64,000 nt of DNA from Symbiodinium natans. Its lineage: Eukaryota > Sar > Dinophyceae > Suessiales > Symbiodiniaceae. A program made the translations under genes and the position numbers. Within the stretch, counting starts at the first letter, position 1. Every line of letters starts with the position of its first letter. Shown here one piece after another: positions 27,273 through 38,135 of the stretch. The stretch is from the NCBI GenBank assembly GCA_905221605.1, contig CAJNDS010002335.1, forward strand, positions 656,887 through 720,886, read 5' to 3'. Below the pieces are notes generated by a model. That model was not told the origin of the DNA and ran no database searches. It was given only the letters and a program-made list of their open reading frames with translations.

Positions 27273-29361
27273 ACACCACTCCTCCGAAGCTGTTTCGGAT
27301 CACAGCGCAAACGCTCGCCGTTCGTCTAGGTGTCTCGTCTCTTTTGCGCCATTTTTTGTCTGCCGAGACCCGAAGCTGTATAAACATGAATCTGGGGCTG
27401 CATGCGGCTCTAAACCCGAAACCCTAAACCCTAATTCCCAAACCGGAACAAGCTGTACAAACATCCTAAAGACCTCTAGTCCTAGAGAGGATAAGGGGTG
27501 CCCTTAAAAAGGGAACCCTGCTGAACCCTCTTATGGCTCTCTTAAAGAGGGACCTTGTTGAGAGGGTCTATATCCCAAGTGTCCCCCTTCTTTAAAGGGT
27601 TCTGAAGTATGGATCCCGAGGTTTTTTTCGGGGTATACAAGGGCTACATAAAAAGTCCCCATTCATATTAAGGGACCATGCACTTCGCCTGAAGCCTTGC
27701 AAGCCCAAAACCCTGAGACCTCCACGCCCTCTAAACCCAAATCCTGAACCCTAAGCCCTATAACCCCAGCTCCTAAACCCTTAACCCTAACTGCTGAACC
27801 TAAATCGGAAACCCGAAAAAAAACCTTACATCCTGAACTATTCCGATGGGGTTTCGGGTTCAGGGGTTTACATAGGGTCTCTTTTGCGTGGGCTATTGCT
27901 CGCCTGAGCCCTAAAACCCTGAGCCTCACGCGGAACCTCAAGAATACAGTAGGAAAAAAGTGGGAATGTACCGACCAGGGCCCTTGTTCTCCCTTTATAT
28001 TCGAACTATATTCTTGGGGTTCCCTGTGTGGGGTTCCCACTAGGATCCTTGTATAAACCCCAAACCCCAAACCCTAAACCCTAAACCCCTCAAACCCCTC
28101 AAACCGTGTCAGCCCCATGTCACCGTCTTTAAACCTCAAACCCTGAACCCTACAGAGCCTTAAGTCCTAAACCCTATATCATCCCTACATAAACCCTGTA
28201 TAAACCGTATAAAACCCGATGCAAAACCGTAAACCCTGTATGAGAGTTTCGGAATCTAGAGGGTACCTTAATGGGGTCCCGTTGTCAGGGATTCCGACTT
28301 TTGGGTGGGACTATCTTAGGGAAACCCCTACATAAACCTTGCATAAACCCTACATCAACCAAATACGGTTTTCTTGCCCCTCTCAACCCTGAACTTGATA
28401 AACCCATTACACCCTCTAAGCCCTATGGCAACCCTCTATAAACCCTCCAAACCCTAAATAAACGCTGTCTAAACCCGACATAAACCCTTGAAACCCTACA
28501 CAGGCCCTCTCTAAACCCATAGAAGCCCGCCATACACCCGAATTAATCCCTATACAATAAAGTATAAAGCCTCTATGAACCCTCTGTAAGCCCTACATGC
28601 CCTATATAAGCCCTATAATGGACCCTATAAACTCTACAAACCCCAATCCCAAGCTGCCCAGGAAGCTTGCGCTCGTTATGCTCCTGTGCGTCAGGGGCGT
28701 CTCTGGGTTCCTCATTGAAAGATGCCAGTCTGCCAGTTTAGGGTTCGTAGGGTTTAGAGTGTAGGATTTGGGGTTCAGGTTTTAGGGTTTGGGATTTGGG
28801 GTTTAGGATTTAGGGCATGGGGTTTGCAAGTTTTGACGTGGGGTTTCAGTAGGGAAGTGGTAGAGTTTGTGGGGTTTCTCGGGAACCCTAAACCCTAAAC
28901 CCTCAGCCCTCAACCCTCAGCTTGGTACACTTTGTGGGCTTTGTGGTTTTTGGTTGGAGCTTCGGCTTTAAGGTGTTCGGGTTCAGGTCATATTGAGGGG
29001 GGATAAGGAGGGGCCCCCAGAAGGGACCCCTAATCTTATTCCCCTTATGTAACCCCTATGTGTACCTTATATAGTCCCTTTCTGCCTAAGCAGCCCCCAA
29101 ATAACCTAAACAACCCTCGAGGTCCCTTAGTTAAAAGGGTCCCTCCTTTAGCCCCTTGATCATAGTTTCTAAACCCTTGATCTTGGACCCTAAAACCCTA
29201 AACCCCTGAACCCTACACCCTAGATCCAAAAGCCCTGAACCCTAAGCCCCTGACCCTAAACCCCTAACCCCAAGCCCTAAACCCTACCTATCTGACCTAA
29301 ACCCTAAACCCTAAACCCTAAACCCTAAACCCTAAACCCTAAACCGCGTTTCCCGACCGAG
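27273..29361. other. Gene-poor stretch with degenerate telomeric words
   Basis: Mostly degenerate CCCTAAA/CCCTATAAA words, especially 28140-28650 (AACCCTATAAA-like), plus repeat fragments such as TTTAAAGGGTTCTGAAGTATGG (27591) shared with family D. The minus-strand ORF at 27663-28070 crosses telomeric words and shows no motif. No exon is supported. Confidence 0.5.
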
Positions 29362-29439
29362 GACCCGGTTCTGCATCGGAGGTCGGCTCCGGAAACCCGG
29401 AGGATGCCAAGAGTATTGGCAGGCCGGGTCCATCAAGTT
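29362..29439 (+). CDS. Exon candidate
   Basis: Two acceptors are possible: CCGAG|G (29362) and CGGAG|G (29381). The latter opens V-G-S-G-N-P-E-D-A-K-S-I-G-R-P-G-P-S. It is preceded by CCCTAAA (29267-29346) and followed by TTTAGGG (29451). Confidence 0.4.
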
Positions 29440-29876
29440 CAGGGTTTGTTCAGGGTTTAGGGTTTAGGGTTTAGGGTTTAGGGTTAGGGTTTAGGGTTTG
29501 TTTCGGGTTTTTTTAGGGGCTTTTTAAGGTTTTTGCTTCAGGTGTTTGTGGGTTTTGTTTAGGGGTTTAGGGTTTTTAGGGTTTGAGGTTTTAGGGTTTT
29601 TAAGGTTCAGGCGGAAGCCAGGTCTACAGTGCTGAACACAAGCGAGTCACTCAACGACTCGAAGCCTTAAGATGCCTAAAGCCCTACACCCCTGAGCCCT
29701 AAACTCTAAATTCTAAACTCTAAACCCTAAACCCTAGAACCCTTAATCCCCTTAAACCCTAACACCCTGAAACCCTGAAGCCCTAAACCCTAAACCCCTG
29801 AACCCTGAAACCCTAAACCCTAAACCCTGAATGCCCTTCATCCCAAGCATCAGGCCATCCCTGTCTGAAATTGGGT

Positions 29877-30026
29877 ACTTGAAGGTTCAGGGTACTGATT
29901 AGCCAGTTCTGGCTGTACTTCTAACCCAAAATTTTCGCCACATAAATAAAATGCACTTCAGGGGCTGATAAGTGGGTTATAAGTACAGTTATAATTGGTT
30001 AGTAAGTACCCTGAACCTCCTATTAG
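29877..30026. mobile_element. MITE-like family A, copy 2
   Basis: ACTTGAAGGTTCAGGGTACTGATTAGCCAG opens it and TTGGTTAGTAAGTACCCTGAACCTCC closes it; the inner arms carry CTGTACTTCTAACCC and AAGTACAGTTATAATTGG. Confidence 0.85.
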
Positions 30027-30195
30027 TTGCAGAAGACCTGTTCTCAAAATGCCCATAAACCAACCCCCCCAGAAGGGACTCGTTTCCCAATGGTCCTCCC
30101 CACAGCCCAGACCTCAAAGCCCTAAACCCTAAAACAATCCTAAAAGCTTGGCGTACTCCCGATCCCAGGTCGATCCTTTCCCTAGCCTAGGGGTT

Positions 30196-30316
30196 GGGCT
30201 TATAGCAGAAGCCAAAAAGTTGGAACTCAATAGCCTCAATCCCTAAGAGTAAAGTATAGGGAATCCCAGCACTATTTGGCCTTCAAAAGGTTTCCAACTT
30301 TTTGGGGCTTACTGTA
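30196..30316. mobile_element. Inverted-repeat element
   Basis: AAGCCAAAAAGTTGGAA (30209) pairs with TTCCAACTTTTTGGGGCTT (30292). About 65 bases of unique sequence separate the arms. It is MITE-like with no ORF. Confidence 0.65.
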
Positions 30317-30710
30317 GGGTAACAGGCTAAACCCCAAACCCGAAAGCCCTGAGGACCGAGGAACCTCCTTCCTTTCGCAATGGACCAGGCCGGTTCTGCC
30401 ATGGACCACACCCCCCCCCCCCCCTCCGTTTAGGTTTAAGGTGTTGTTGTTAGGATCTCTTGTTACAACGCTTAAGGGCCTTGAGCCCAAGAACCCTAAA
30501 CCCTCCAGACTGTACCCTCAAAATGTGCTACTGTGCTCTCGGCTTGACAGGGAGGTTGGGGTTGGTTCTTCTGGACATGGTGTAGGCTTTAGTGTTTCGT
30601 GGTGTACATCGCAGGTGTTTCGGGGCTTGGGGTTCCCTAAACCCTAAACCCTAAACCCTAAACCCTAAACCCTAAACCCTAAATGTGGGGTTTAGAAGGT
30701 TCCGGGGCAG

Positions 30711-30785
30711 GGACCTCCACTGTGGTCCACCGTGAACAACCCATGGACATTTGGGCGCGGTGCCCCCATGGATCCCCAAGCACCC
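30711..30785 (+). CDS. Exon candidate
   Basis: GGGGCAG|G opens G-P-P-L-W-S-T-V-N-N-P-W-T-F-G-R-G-A-P-M. It is flanked by CCCTAAA (30634-30682) and TTTAGGG (30793-30830). A second frame is also open. Confidence 0.4.
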
Positions 30786-31267
30786 TAAACCCGGTTTAGG
30801 GTTTAGGGTTTAGGGTTTAGGGTTTAGGGTAATCCCTAAAGCCCTAAATACCCCAAACCCCAAAAACTGCGCTAAATACCCCAATTACCCTGAAGACTCC
30901 CCTGTAAGCCCATCAGGGGGGCTTATGGATGGCTTATAAAGGGTTTTGATAGGGCTTATGTTGGGCTTATGTAGGGTTAATAGGGTATATATGGGGTTTC
31001 TATAGGGTTTATATAGGGTTTCTATAGGGTTTATATAGGGTTTATAGGGTTGAGAATTTGGGTTGGGGAGGGAAAGGGTTTAGGCTCAGGCTTAGGGTCT
31101 AGGTGCCTCCTCTCTGGGACATGGCAGGGGCCTTCCCTACCAAGGGGTTTGGGGCTTAGGGTTTCGGGTTTAGGGCTTAGGGCTTAGGGCTTAGGGCTTA
31201 ATTAGGGCTTAGGGTTTCGGGTTTAGGGTTAAGGGTTTCGGGTTTAGGGCGGTGCCGTTCTTTTTAG

Positions 31268-31320
31268 GAGCGCCGGCTTCATTCGAGGCAGCGCCGCCTT
31301 CTGTTCACCTCCCCCGCCAA
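31268..31320 (+). CDS. Exon candidate, basic
   Basis: TTTTTAG|G opens E-R-R-L-H-S-R-Q-R-R-L-L-F-T-S-P-A-K. TTTAGGG-like sequence precedes it, an exception to the usual flank. Confidence 0.3.
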
Positions 31321-31566
31321 ACCTCCCAAAACCCTTAAAAAAAACACTGGAAAAAGACTTCCAAAAAACACCCTAAGAAACCCTAAACACCCTAAAACAC
31401 CCCTGTGGCCCTCACAAGCCCTAGACCCCGAAGCCACCTGCATCTCTCAGTGGGCCCCATTCTCCCCCTTTCTAGGTTCGAAGCTCTGCTCCCGAATCCC
31501 CGCAGCAACCCAAACCTCTAAGATCCGTACAACAGCAAAGGCCCCTTACAGTAGGAAGCTGCGGTT

Positions 31567-31645
31567 GAGGGTTTAGGGTTTAGGGTTTAGGGTTTAGGGT
31601 TTAGGGTTTAGGGTTTAGGGTTTAGGGTTTAGGGTTTAGGGTTTA
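31567..31645 (+). repeat. TTTAGGG array, about 11 units
   Basis: A near-perfect array. The 600 bases after it hold short ORFs (31722 and 31940) with no recognised motif. Confidence 0.95.
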
Positions 31646-32352
31646 GGCCTGAAACCAGAACCCCTGTAGAATCCTGGAGCATCCACCCTCGCTGGCCCTA
31701 AACCCTAAGCCCCGCACCCACATGAGCAGGATGGTCCTTCTATACAGCAGCCCCCGTGCTGATGATTTTGGGGGCCCTGGCCGTGCCGTTTCGGAGATAT
31801 CGGCGGCAGGCCAGGGGAGGGGGTGGGTGGGTTTAGGGGGTTTAGGGGGTTTAGGGTTTTGGGTTGTTGGTTTTGGGTTTTGGGTTTTGGGTTTAGGGTT
31901 TAGGGGTTAGGGCTTAGGGCTTAGGGCTTAGGGCTTAGGGTGGAGAGGGTTTGGGTTCAGTCGTGTAAGTCAGACAAACGGTGGAAGGAAGCAAGTCAGA
32001 AAAGCTGGAGCATCCAACTATTTTCGAGTTTGTTTTCTGTGCTGACTTATGTCTGCTTTTGCGTCGCCTGCTCATTCTCGAGCCTGCTTCCTGGCGAGAC
32101 TATGATCTTAGCTCTATTTTCTCAGGGATGCGCAGAACAAGCTAGCAAGCGAACGACATCAGTTCGGGATTCATCCGGTTTGTAAGATTTCTAATAGGGT
32201 CTGGGCTACGTTTGCCAGGAGCCAGGAACTAGCCGTGCTAGTCTGAACCCAACCTGAAGCACGAAACCGAATCAGGAGGTCTTTTGTCTTTGGTACAGCG
32301 AGATTGGTTTAGGGTTTGGAGTTTAGGAGGGATTAGGGTTGGGGTTTAGGGT

Positions 32353-32592
32353 TTAGGGTTTATAGGGTTTTTAGGGTTTTTAGGGTTTTTAGGGTTTTTA
32401 GGGTTTTTAGGGTTTTTAGGGTTTTTAGGGTTTTTAGGGTTTTTAGGGTTTTTAGGGTTTTTAGGGTTTTTAGGGTTTTTAGGGTTTTTATGGTTTTTAG
32501 GGTTTTTAGGGTTTTTAGGGTTTTTAGGGTTTTTAGGGTTTTTAGGGTTTTTAGGGTTTTTAGGGTTTTTAGGGTTTTTAGGGTTTAGGGTT
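32353..32592 (+). repeat. Nine-base variant array TTTTTAGGG
   Basis: About 24 nearly identical units of TTTTTAGGG with a single TTTTTATGG, bounded by normal TTTAGGG at both ends. The homogeneity suggests recent local amplification. Confidence 0.95.
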
Positions 32593-33234
32593 TAGGGCTC
32601 CGCTACACTTGCGTGCGAACGCCTTCGTTGGAGTCATCGACTCATGGCAGGCAACACAACATGCAGATGCACAAATTGGTATCAAGGAACTAAGACTCGT
32701 GCCCTCAAAATTTGAACCCCTAAAGGTTGTAGGGTTTAGGGTTTAGGGTTTAGGGGGGGGGGGTTCTCCTTAGCATGCGCCTAATAATCTAATAATTATA
32801 GCCCTTATGCTGCCTGAAGGATCTTTTAACAAGGTTCCCAAAACCCAAGAAGTACAACCTTAAGGGGCCAAGGTACAAGTCCCAGAAGATGCAAACAATT
32901 GGTAGCCAGTGGGGGCCCTTTTGCTCCGGGTGAAGGGTTTAGGGGTTCTTTGTGAAAATAGCTAACGCCAAACAAGGGTATCCTCATTGTAATATGGTTA
33001 CTGGGTTACCAAGACAAGGCCTCTGACTCTGTGTTTCATAAACCTGAACCCTGAACCCTACCCGATCCCCCCCCCCCCCCGCCAAAAAAGCCTACACAAA
33101 TCTCAATGCGTTCCCCTGCCACTAGTCACTAGTAAGGTGCTTTTGGAGGAGAGTGGATAGCCTAAACCCTAACCCGAAAGCCCAGTCCTACACCCTCAAT
33201 TCTAAACCCTAAGCCCTACAAGCTGCGAACAAAG

Positions 33235-33300
33235 GCCAGGGCCAAGAGGGTGCAGAGAACTGCCGTGGCCGTCGAAGGTACCCAGACCCAGGTGACATGG
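33235..33300 (+). CDS. Exon candidate, basic
   Basis: AAAG|G opens A-R-A-K-R-V-Q-R-T-A-V-A-V-E-G-T-Q-T-Q-V, with coding-like composition. The stretch between 32600 and 33234 holds a G run, a C run (33068-33080) and no exon. Confidence 0.45.
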
Positions 33301-33941
33301 CTGCTTTTCGAGCTAAGGGGGTTATTCTCAGGGCCGCCCTGACCCTAAACCCTAAACCCTAAACCCTAAAGGTTTGAGGTCGGGGATTGAAGGCTCTTGA
33401 GGTTTTCAGCACTTTTTCGTATCGGGCGTTTCCCCTTTTCTACCGAACGGTGGCTTTTGCTCTGCAGGGTTGCGAGAGGATAGCTAGGATTTAGGGGGTG
33501 TGGGGTGAATCTCCCTCAACTGCTTGACCCAAAAAAACCTTCGACACTAAAGGGCTTTTAGGGTTTGAAGGGTTTAGGGTTTAGGGTTTAGGGCCAGCTC
33601 TCAAAATCCTCGTTCCTTTTCGCACGCGCCAGTCTTCCACAAAAAGGGTTTAGGGTTCAGGGTTTTGGGGGTTAGGGCCTACATCCCAAAAACGAGCCAC
33701 ATAACTGCCCTACGTGCTCAAGAGGCCTCAGGCCTCAACGCATTCAGACTCTTACCCCCAAGGATGTACCCCTAGAGGTTCCCCTCACTATACTCCTAGT
33801 ATGGCCCTTACATCTTTCAGGGATCCTTAAAAAAAGGGACCCCCAAAACCCAAGGGCACAACCTTCAGGGTCCAAGGCAGAACCCCTAAACCCTAAACCC
33901 TCAACCCTAAACCCTAAACCCTAAACCCTAAACCCTAGAAG

Positions 33942-34004
33942 GCCCTTTCCAGCAAGCCGAGCGAGCAACCACTTCCGACGGCCGACGAGACAGGATCAGT
34001 CGGG
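33942..34004 (+). CDS. Exon candidate, 21 codons
   Basis: AGAAG|G opens A-L-S-S-K-P-S-E-Q-P-L-P-T-A-D-E-T-G-S-V-G, exactly in phase up to GTTTAGGG at 34005. CCCTAAA (33885-33938) abuts the acceptor. One of the clearest examples of the flanking rule. Confidence 0.55.
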
Positions 34005-34197
34005 GTTTAGGGTTAGGGTTTAGGGTTTAGGGTTTAGGGTTTAGGGTTTAGGGTTTAGGGTTTAGGGTTTAGGGTTTAGGGTTTAGGGTTTAGGGTTTAG
34101 GGTTAGGGTTTAGGGTTTAGGGTTTAGGGGTTAGGGTTTAGGGTTTAGGGTCTAGGGTCTAGGGTTTAGGGTTTAGGGTTTAGGGTTTAGGGTTTAG
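34005..34197 (+). repeat. TTTAGGG array, about 27 units
   Basis: The longest plus-orientation array, with occasional TTAGGG and TCTAGGG variants. It starts directly at the end of the 33942 exon. Degenerate TTTAGG words continue to about 34450. Confidence 0.95.
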
Positions 34198-34544
34198 GCT
34201 CAATATAGGGTTTATAGGGTTTGAATTCGGGTCTGGGGTCGCTTTGGTGTGTTGGGTTTACGATTTGAACTGGGATTTAGGGTTGTTTCGGGTTTAGGGT
34301 TTAGGCTTTGAGCTGGGGTTCAGGGTTGTTTCGGGTTTAGGAATTCGGCTTTGAATTGGGATTTAGGGTTGTTTCGGGTTTAGGATTTAGGATGAGGGCT
34401 TATGGGGCTCTGGAAGATTTAGGGTCTAAGGTTTAGGGGTTCGGATCAACAAAGGGTGAGTGGGGCTTTGGGGGATTTGGGGGGGTCGAGTTCTTCGGAG
34501 GCTGGGGCCAGAGCTTGGGGGATTCCTTGGTGATTAAGGCTTAA

Positions 34545-34647
34545 ACTTACTGGCTCAAAACCCAACTTTTCAACTTTTGGGCTTCTTATAAGGTAGTTTA
34601 TTCTGAAAGTTTCAACTTTTATTTCCTTGGGTTTTGGGCCAGTAAGT
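34545..34647. mobile_element. MITE-like family H
   Basis: Inverted ends ACTTACTGGCTCAAAACCCAA and TTGGGTTTTGGGCCAGTAAGT enclose CAACTTTT motifs. A partial relative is at 46511-46560 (TTACTAAGCCAGTAGTTGAACTTT). Confidence 0.8.
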
Positions 34648-34699
34648 AAAACGCCTTCAGGGGATTCCTAAGGTTGTGGGTCCGCCGGGCCGCAGGAGA

Positions 34700-35290
34700 C
34701 CCTAAACCTAAACCTTAAACTCTAAGCTTTTCTTCAGTGCCAGGGGGGTTTTCAGGTATAGGGCGGGATGCTCTAGTGTTCGTGCAAGCAGTCTGCGTCT
34801 CCATGATAAGGATTTTGGCTTTGTTCCAGCTGGTTTTTCCGGGGCCACGAGGTCAGGAATTACCGTACAAGGGTATAGGCTTATCTCACCTCGCATGCCT
34901 TTTATGCATTGCTGAAACGTCTACTACTCGTAGCAGAGACCAGGCTCCATGCCAGTCTTGTGTTTGAGTGTGCGCAATGAGCTGTCCGGCCAGTGTCAAC
35001 TGGGAGTTTCCTGTTTCCGGCAAAAGGTGTTCCTTCCGGTGAGTACCTTTCATGTACCCACGGACCATGACCACAAGCTACTTGAACAAACCGCGCAAGT
35101 AATCGCCAGCCTGCATTTACCTCCAGATCTTGGGACCAGGGCATACTTAAAATCACATGTAGGGGACGCTGCATACGGGGGTTTTCGAAATAGGGGCACC
35201 CTTTTTGGGGGGTCCCTTCAAGGGGATTCTATTCCCCCCCGCCTTTTTTGGGAAATGCCCATAATATGGTGTGAAGACATGTGATTTAGC
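34700..35290. other. Telomere-free island with overlapping ORFs
   Basis: Five ORFs of 62-111 codons overlap on both strands (for example + 34949-35284 and - 34902-35174). None has a recognised motif, so neither strand can be chosen. A GGGGCACCC...GGGGGG repeat (35190-35250) resembles one at 541-630. Confidence 0.4.
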
Positions 35291-35530
35291 CAGGCTGTTT
35301 TGTAACCCCCGAATATAGGTTTAGGCTTTAGGGTTTAGGGTTTAGGGTATAGCCCCTCAAATAGGACCAGGAAGACTCAGGCACAAATGAGGACCCCAAG
35401 AAGGTACCCCCTCCCGCAATTTCGGAAGCTCCCCATCTGGTTCCTGAGTCAAGCTGTTTTTTTTGTAAGGTCTTGGCCTGAACCCTAAAACCCTAAAGCC
35501 CTAAACCCTAAACCCTAATAAACCGTTCAG

Positions 35531-35590
35531 GATGTGGTGGCCACCACTACCTCCTCATCGATTCGGACTCAGATTCTTCGGAGCTGAATG
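35531..35590 (+). CDS. Exon candidate, acidic
   Basis: TTCAG|G opens, with two leading bases, C-G-G-H-H-Y-L-L-I-D-S-D-S-D-S-S-E-L-N. The next 90 bases are a hairpin-bearing intron, followed by another acidic exon at 35682. CCCTAAA lies upstream (35478-35520). Confidence 0.5.
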
Positions 35591-35681
35591 AGTACACTTT
35601 TTACACTTTTTAGGGTACTCTAATACCCTATAGAAGTGAAAGTGTACTCTTTTGGTGGGGCTTACGAACTCAGCAACTAAG
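35591..35681. other. Short intron containing a hairpin element
   Basis: AGTACACTTT (35591) pairs with AAAGTGTACT (35639-35648) around GGGTACT..AATACCC, forming a 58-base palindrome that fills most of the gap between two acidic exons. The intron ends CTAAG|G. Confidence 0.55.
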
Positions 35682-35734
35682 GATTCTGATGAGGAAGATG
35701 GCAGGGAGCTTTTCAGCAACGAGGATGTCCAGTG
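35682..35734 (+). CDS. Exon, acidic
   Basis: ACTAAG|G opens D-S-D-E-E-D-G-R-E-L-F-S-N-E-D-V-Q plus two bases of a Trp codon. The donor GTAGTT is canonical, and the phase matches the exon at 35862. Confidence 0.6.
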
Positions 35735-35861
35735 GTAGTTTTTTTTGGGAGACCTGCTTTATGGTTGGTTTTGTTTCATCGTTATGTTTCATTTATTTGT
35801 TTTTTTCCGGTTGGGGCTCCTTTTGTAGCTCCAGCCAGCAAATCTAGGGGGAATGTTCTAG

Positions 35862-36000
35862 GAAGATGGTGGTTGGACAGCTGGACTACCAAGGCAAGCG
35901 CCGCTTCGGAAAAGTTCGGACGCTTCCGAATCTGCTCAACAGCTCGCATGCCGAGAAAGGTGGGACTCCGACCCAAAGCTGCGCAGGGAAGGAAGTTTGC
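35862..36000 (+). CDS. Exon, basic
   Basis: TTCTAG|G completes the Trp codon and opens K-M-V-V-G-Q-L-D-Y-Q-G-K-R-R-F-G-K-V-R, then T-L-P-N-L-L-N-S-S-H-A-E-K-G-G. The intron before it (35735-35861) is the rare telomere-free type. GTGTTTAGGG follows near 36003. Another open frame (G-N-V-L-G-R-W-W) exists, so the frame choice rests on phase. Confidence 0.5.
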
Positions 36001-36283
36001 AGGGTGTTTAGGGTTGAGGGTTTGCCCCAAACCCGAGACCCTAAGCCCGAAACCCTAGAGCCCCCTAAGTCCTCTGAGTAGGTTATAAGTAGATTACAAC
36101 TGGGGTAAGAAGTCAGCGGTTGCGGTTTAGGGTTTAGGCCCTCCAAAGACCCCAAAGACCCCAGATCCTGAACATCTGAACCAGTTTGGACGCCTTCTGC
36201 GCTCGAAAGTGCAGCCGGGGCTCTCCACACGCCTGACTTCCAACCGCGGGTGGAGACTCAGCCTCAATTTATCTTTTCCCTAT

Positions 36284-36414
36284 TACCCTTTTGGGGGTTC
36301 CAAAAAGAAGGATTCTACTCTTTTGGGGTATATTCAGGGTATCCCCTATTTAGGGGATACCCTTAATATACCCCAAAGTAGCAGAGTCCTTCTTTTTGGA
36401 ACCCAACAAGGGTA
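36284..36414. mobile_element. Long palindromic element family G
   Basis: TACCCTTTTGGGGGTTCC at the left and GGAACCCAACAAGGGTA at the right, with further pairing (AAAAAGAAGGA/TCCTTCTTTTT and GGGTATCCCC/GGGGATACCC), make an almost complete 130-base hairpin. The ORF at 36209-36475 merely crosses it. Confidence 0.85.
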
Positions 36415-36743
36415 CTTCTATTTTCGTAATCCCTCGAATTTCCCCTTTCTTGGAGGGTTCAAGGTTCCCTTGTAAGAAACCACCCCTAGGTACCCTTATT
36501 ATATCATAGCTATCGGGCTACCAAAATATAGGGGTTCCGGGAGCCTCATTAAGGCCTAAGCCTAAACCCTAAATTCAGATGATGGTTTCAGGGCTTGTTG
36601 GAGGCTTGAAAATCGGGGGGGGGGGGGAGGGGGCTAAGGTTTCGAAAGGGTTTTAGAGCTGTTTTTGACTTGTTTAAACCCTAAACCCTAAACCCTAAAC
36701 CTTAAACCCTAAACCCTAAACCCCCCAAAATCCTCCTCTTCAG

Positions 36744-36840
36744 GAAGCCACGCCACTACCGGCTGCCAGCGCCCCTTCACTCCTGGAGCTCGGCCGCCTG
36801 TTCATCAGGCTGCAAAGCCAGGCCTCGAGCTGCGGTCCAG
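36744..36840 (+). CDS. Exon candidate, helical
   Basis: CTTCAG|G opens E-A-T-P-L-P-A-A-S-A-P-S-L-L-E-L-G-R-L-F, continuing I-R-L-Q-S-Q-A-S-S. CCCTAAA (36667-36722) precedes it and GTTTAGGG follows at 36842. The coding character is strong. Confidence 0.6.
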
Positions 36841-37312
36841 GGTTTAGGGTTTAGGGTTTAGGGTTTGGGGTTTGGGGTTTGGGGCTTAGGGTTTAGGGGA
36901 GTAAGTAATTCAGGGGGGAACCTGCTGCTAGGGTTTATTTAGGGTGTTTTTGAGGGTTTACTTAGGGTTTATTTAGGGGTTTACTTAGAGGTTTATTTCG
37001 GGTTCATTTTGAAGGTTTATTAAGGGTTTATTTAGGGTTTGTATATCATGGTTCCCCCCGTTCTACTACCTCCCCCCTCTTCCCCCTAGGTTCCCCCCAT
37101 AATTCAGGCTATTTAGGTGCAATTAAAATGCAGACTCCTGTACTCCTTAACTACAAAGGGACTCTTAATATGGCGCTATGGTAAATATTCCCATGCCCTG
37201 AACCCATGGTCTGGTGTTTAGGGTACTAGTAGCTATATTTGGGAGGGTTTAGGTTTAGGGTTTAGGGAGTAGGGATTAGGGTTATTCCTTGGCTCTATGT
37301 TGGCGTTGCCAG

Positions 37313-37375
37313 GCGGAGGAAGTCGACGTTCACTTTATCCAGGCGGCGACGGATGAGCTGAACGATCGCTACCAG
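37313..37375 (+). CDS. Exon candidate
   Basis: TTGCCAG|G opens A-E-E-V-D-V-H-F-I-Q-A-A-T-D-E-L-N-D-R-Y. It may be an upstream exon of the EF-hand gene. A fragment of MITE family A lies immediately downstream. Confidence 0.55.
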
Positions 37376-37389
37376 GTGCACAGCGGGAG

Positions 37390-37599
37390 TGTTATGAACC
37401 AATTATAACTGGGTTGTTTAGGGTTTTGGGTTTAAGGTTTAGATTTTAGGGTTTAGGGTTTAGGGTTCAGGGTACTTCTGAACCAATTATATAACTGTAC
37501 TTATACTCACTTATAAGCCCCTCAAGTGCCCTAAGATGGTTATATGTTGGATTATAAGTACAGTTCTAATTGGTTAATGCGTACCATGAACCTTCAAGT
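37390..37599. mobile_element. MITE-like family A, copy 3, with its left end duplicated around a TTTAGGG array
   Basis: The main copy is 37464-37599 (GGTTCAGGGTACTTCTGAACC to GAACCTTCAAGT). A 21-base piece of its left arm, TGAACCAATTATAACTG-like, also stands at 37395-37412, and about 50 bases of TTTAGGG-like repeat separate the two. Confidence 0.75.
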
Positions 37600-38135
37600 A
37601 GGGTTTCGGGTGCATGGCAGCCATCAAGGGACCTACTTGTTCAACCCACTACATCCTACGCACCAACCCTAAAAACCTAAACCCTACAAACAGAGTTTGC
37701 GGGTGAGGGGTGGGGGGGTCTTGTGGGGCCTTAACTGCTAGTGAGATTCTTCTGCATACGTGTCCTTTTACATTTTTCACATATAGCAACTCAGCCACAG
37801 GCAGCAAGGAGCTCTTGATGTATGGACTGAGTAGCTAATACGGACATCCTTGTTGTGCTCATGCCCTTCTTTTTGCGCCCGCACTCTGAATCCGGAGACG
37901 CCCAAAGAACCCGAAGAACCCTAAGATCCCTATAATTCCTAGGAAGCCCAAGAACCCCAAGGACTTAAGGTTTAGGACAACCCAAACCCTAAACCCCTCC
38001 AAGGGCTACGGGGAGCCCAACAGATCTTCACTGAAGTTCCTCCCCAAAGTGGGCCCTTGACCTATTTGGGAGAATACGGGAACCCCGGTAGGTCTAGGAT
38101 TTAGGATTTAGGGGTTTAGGGGTTTAGGGTTTAGG

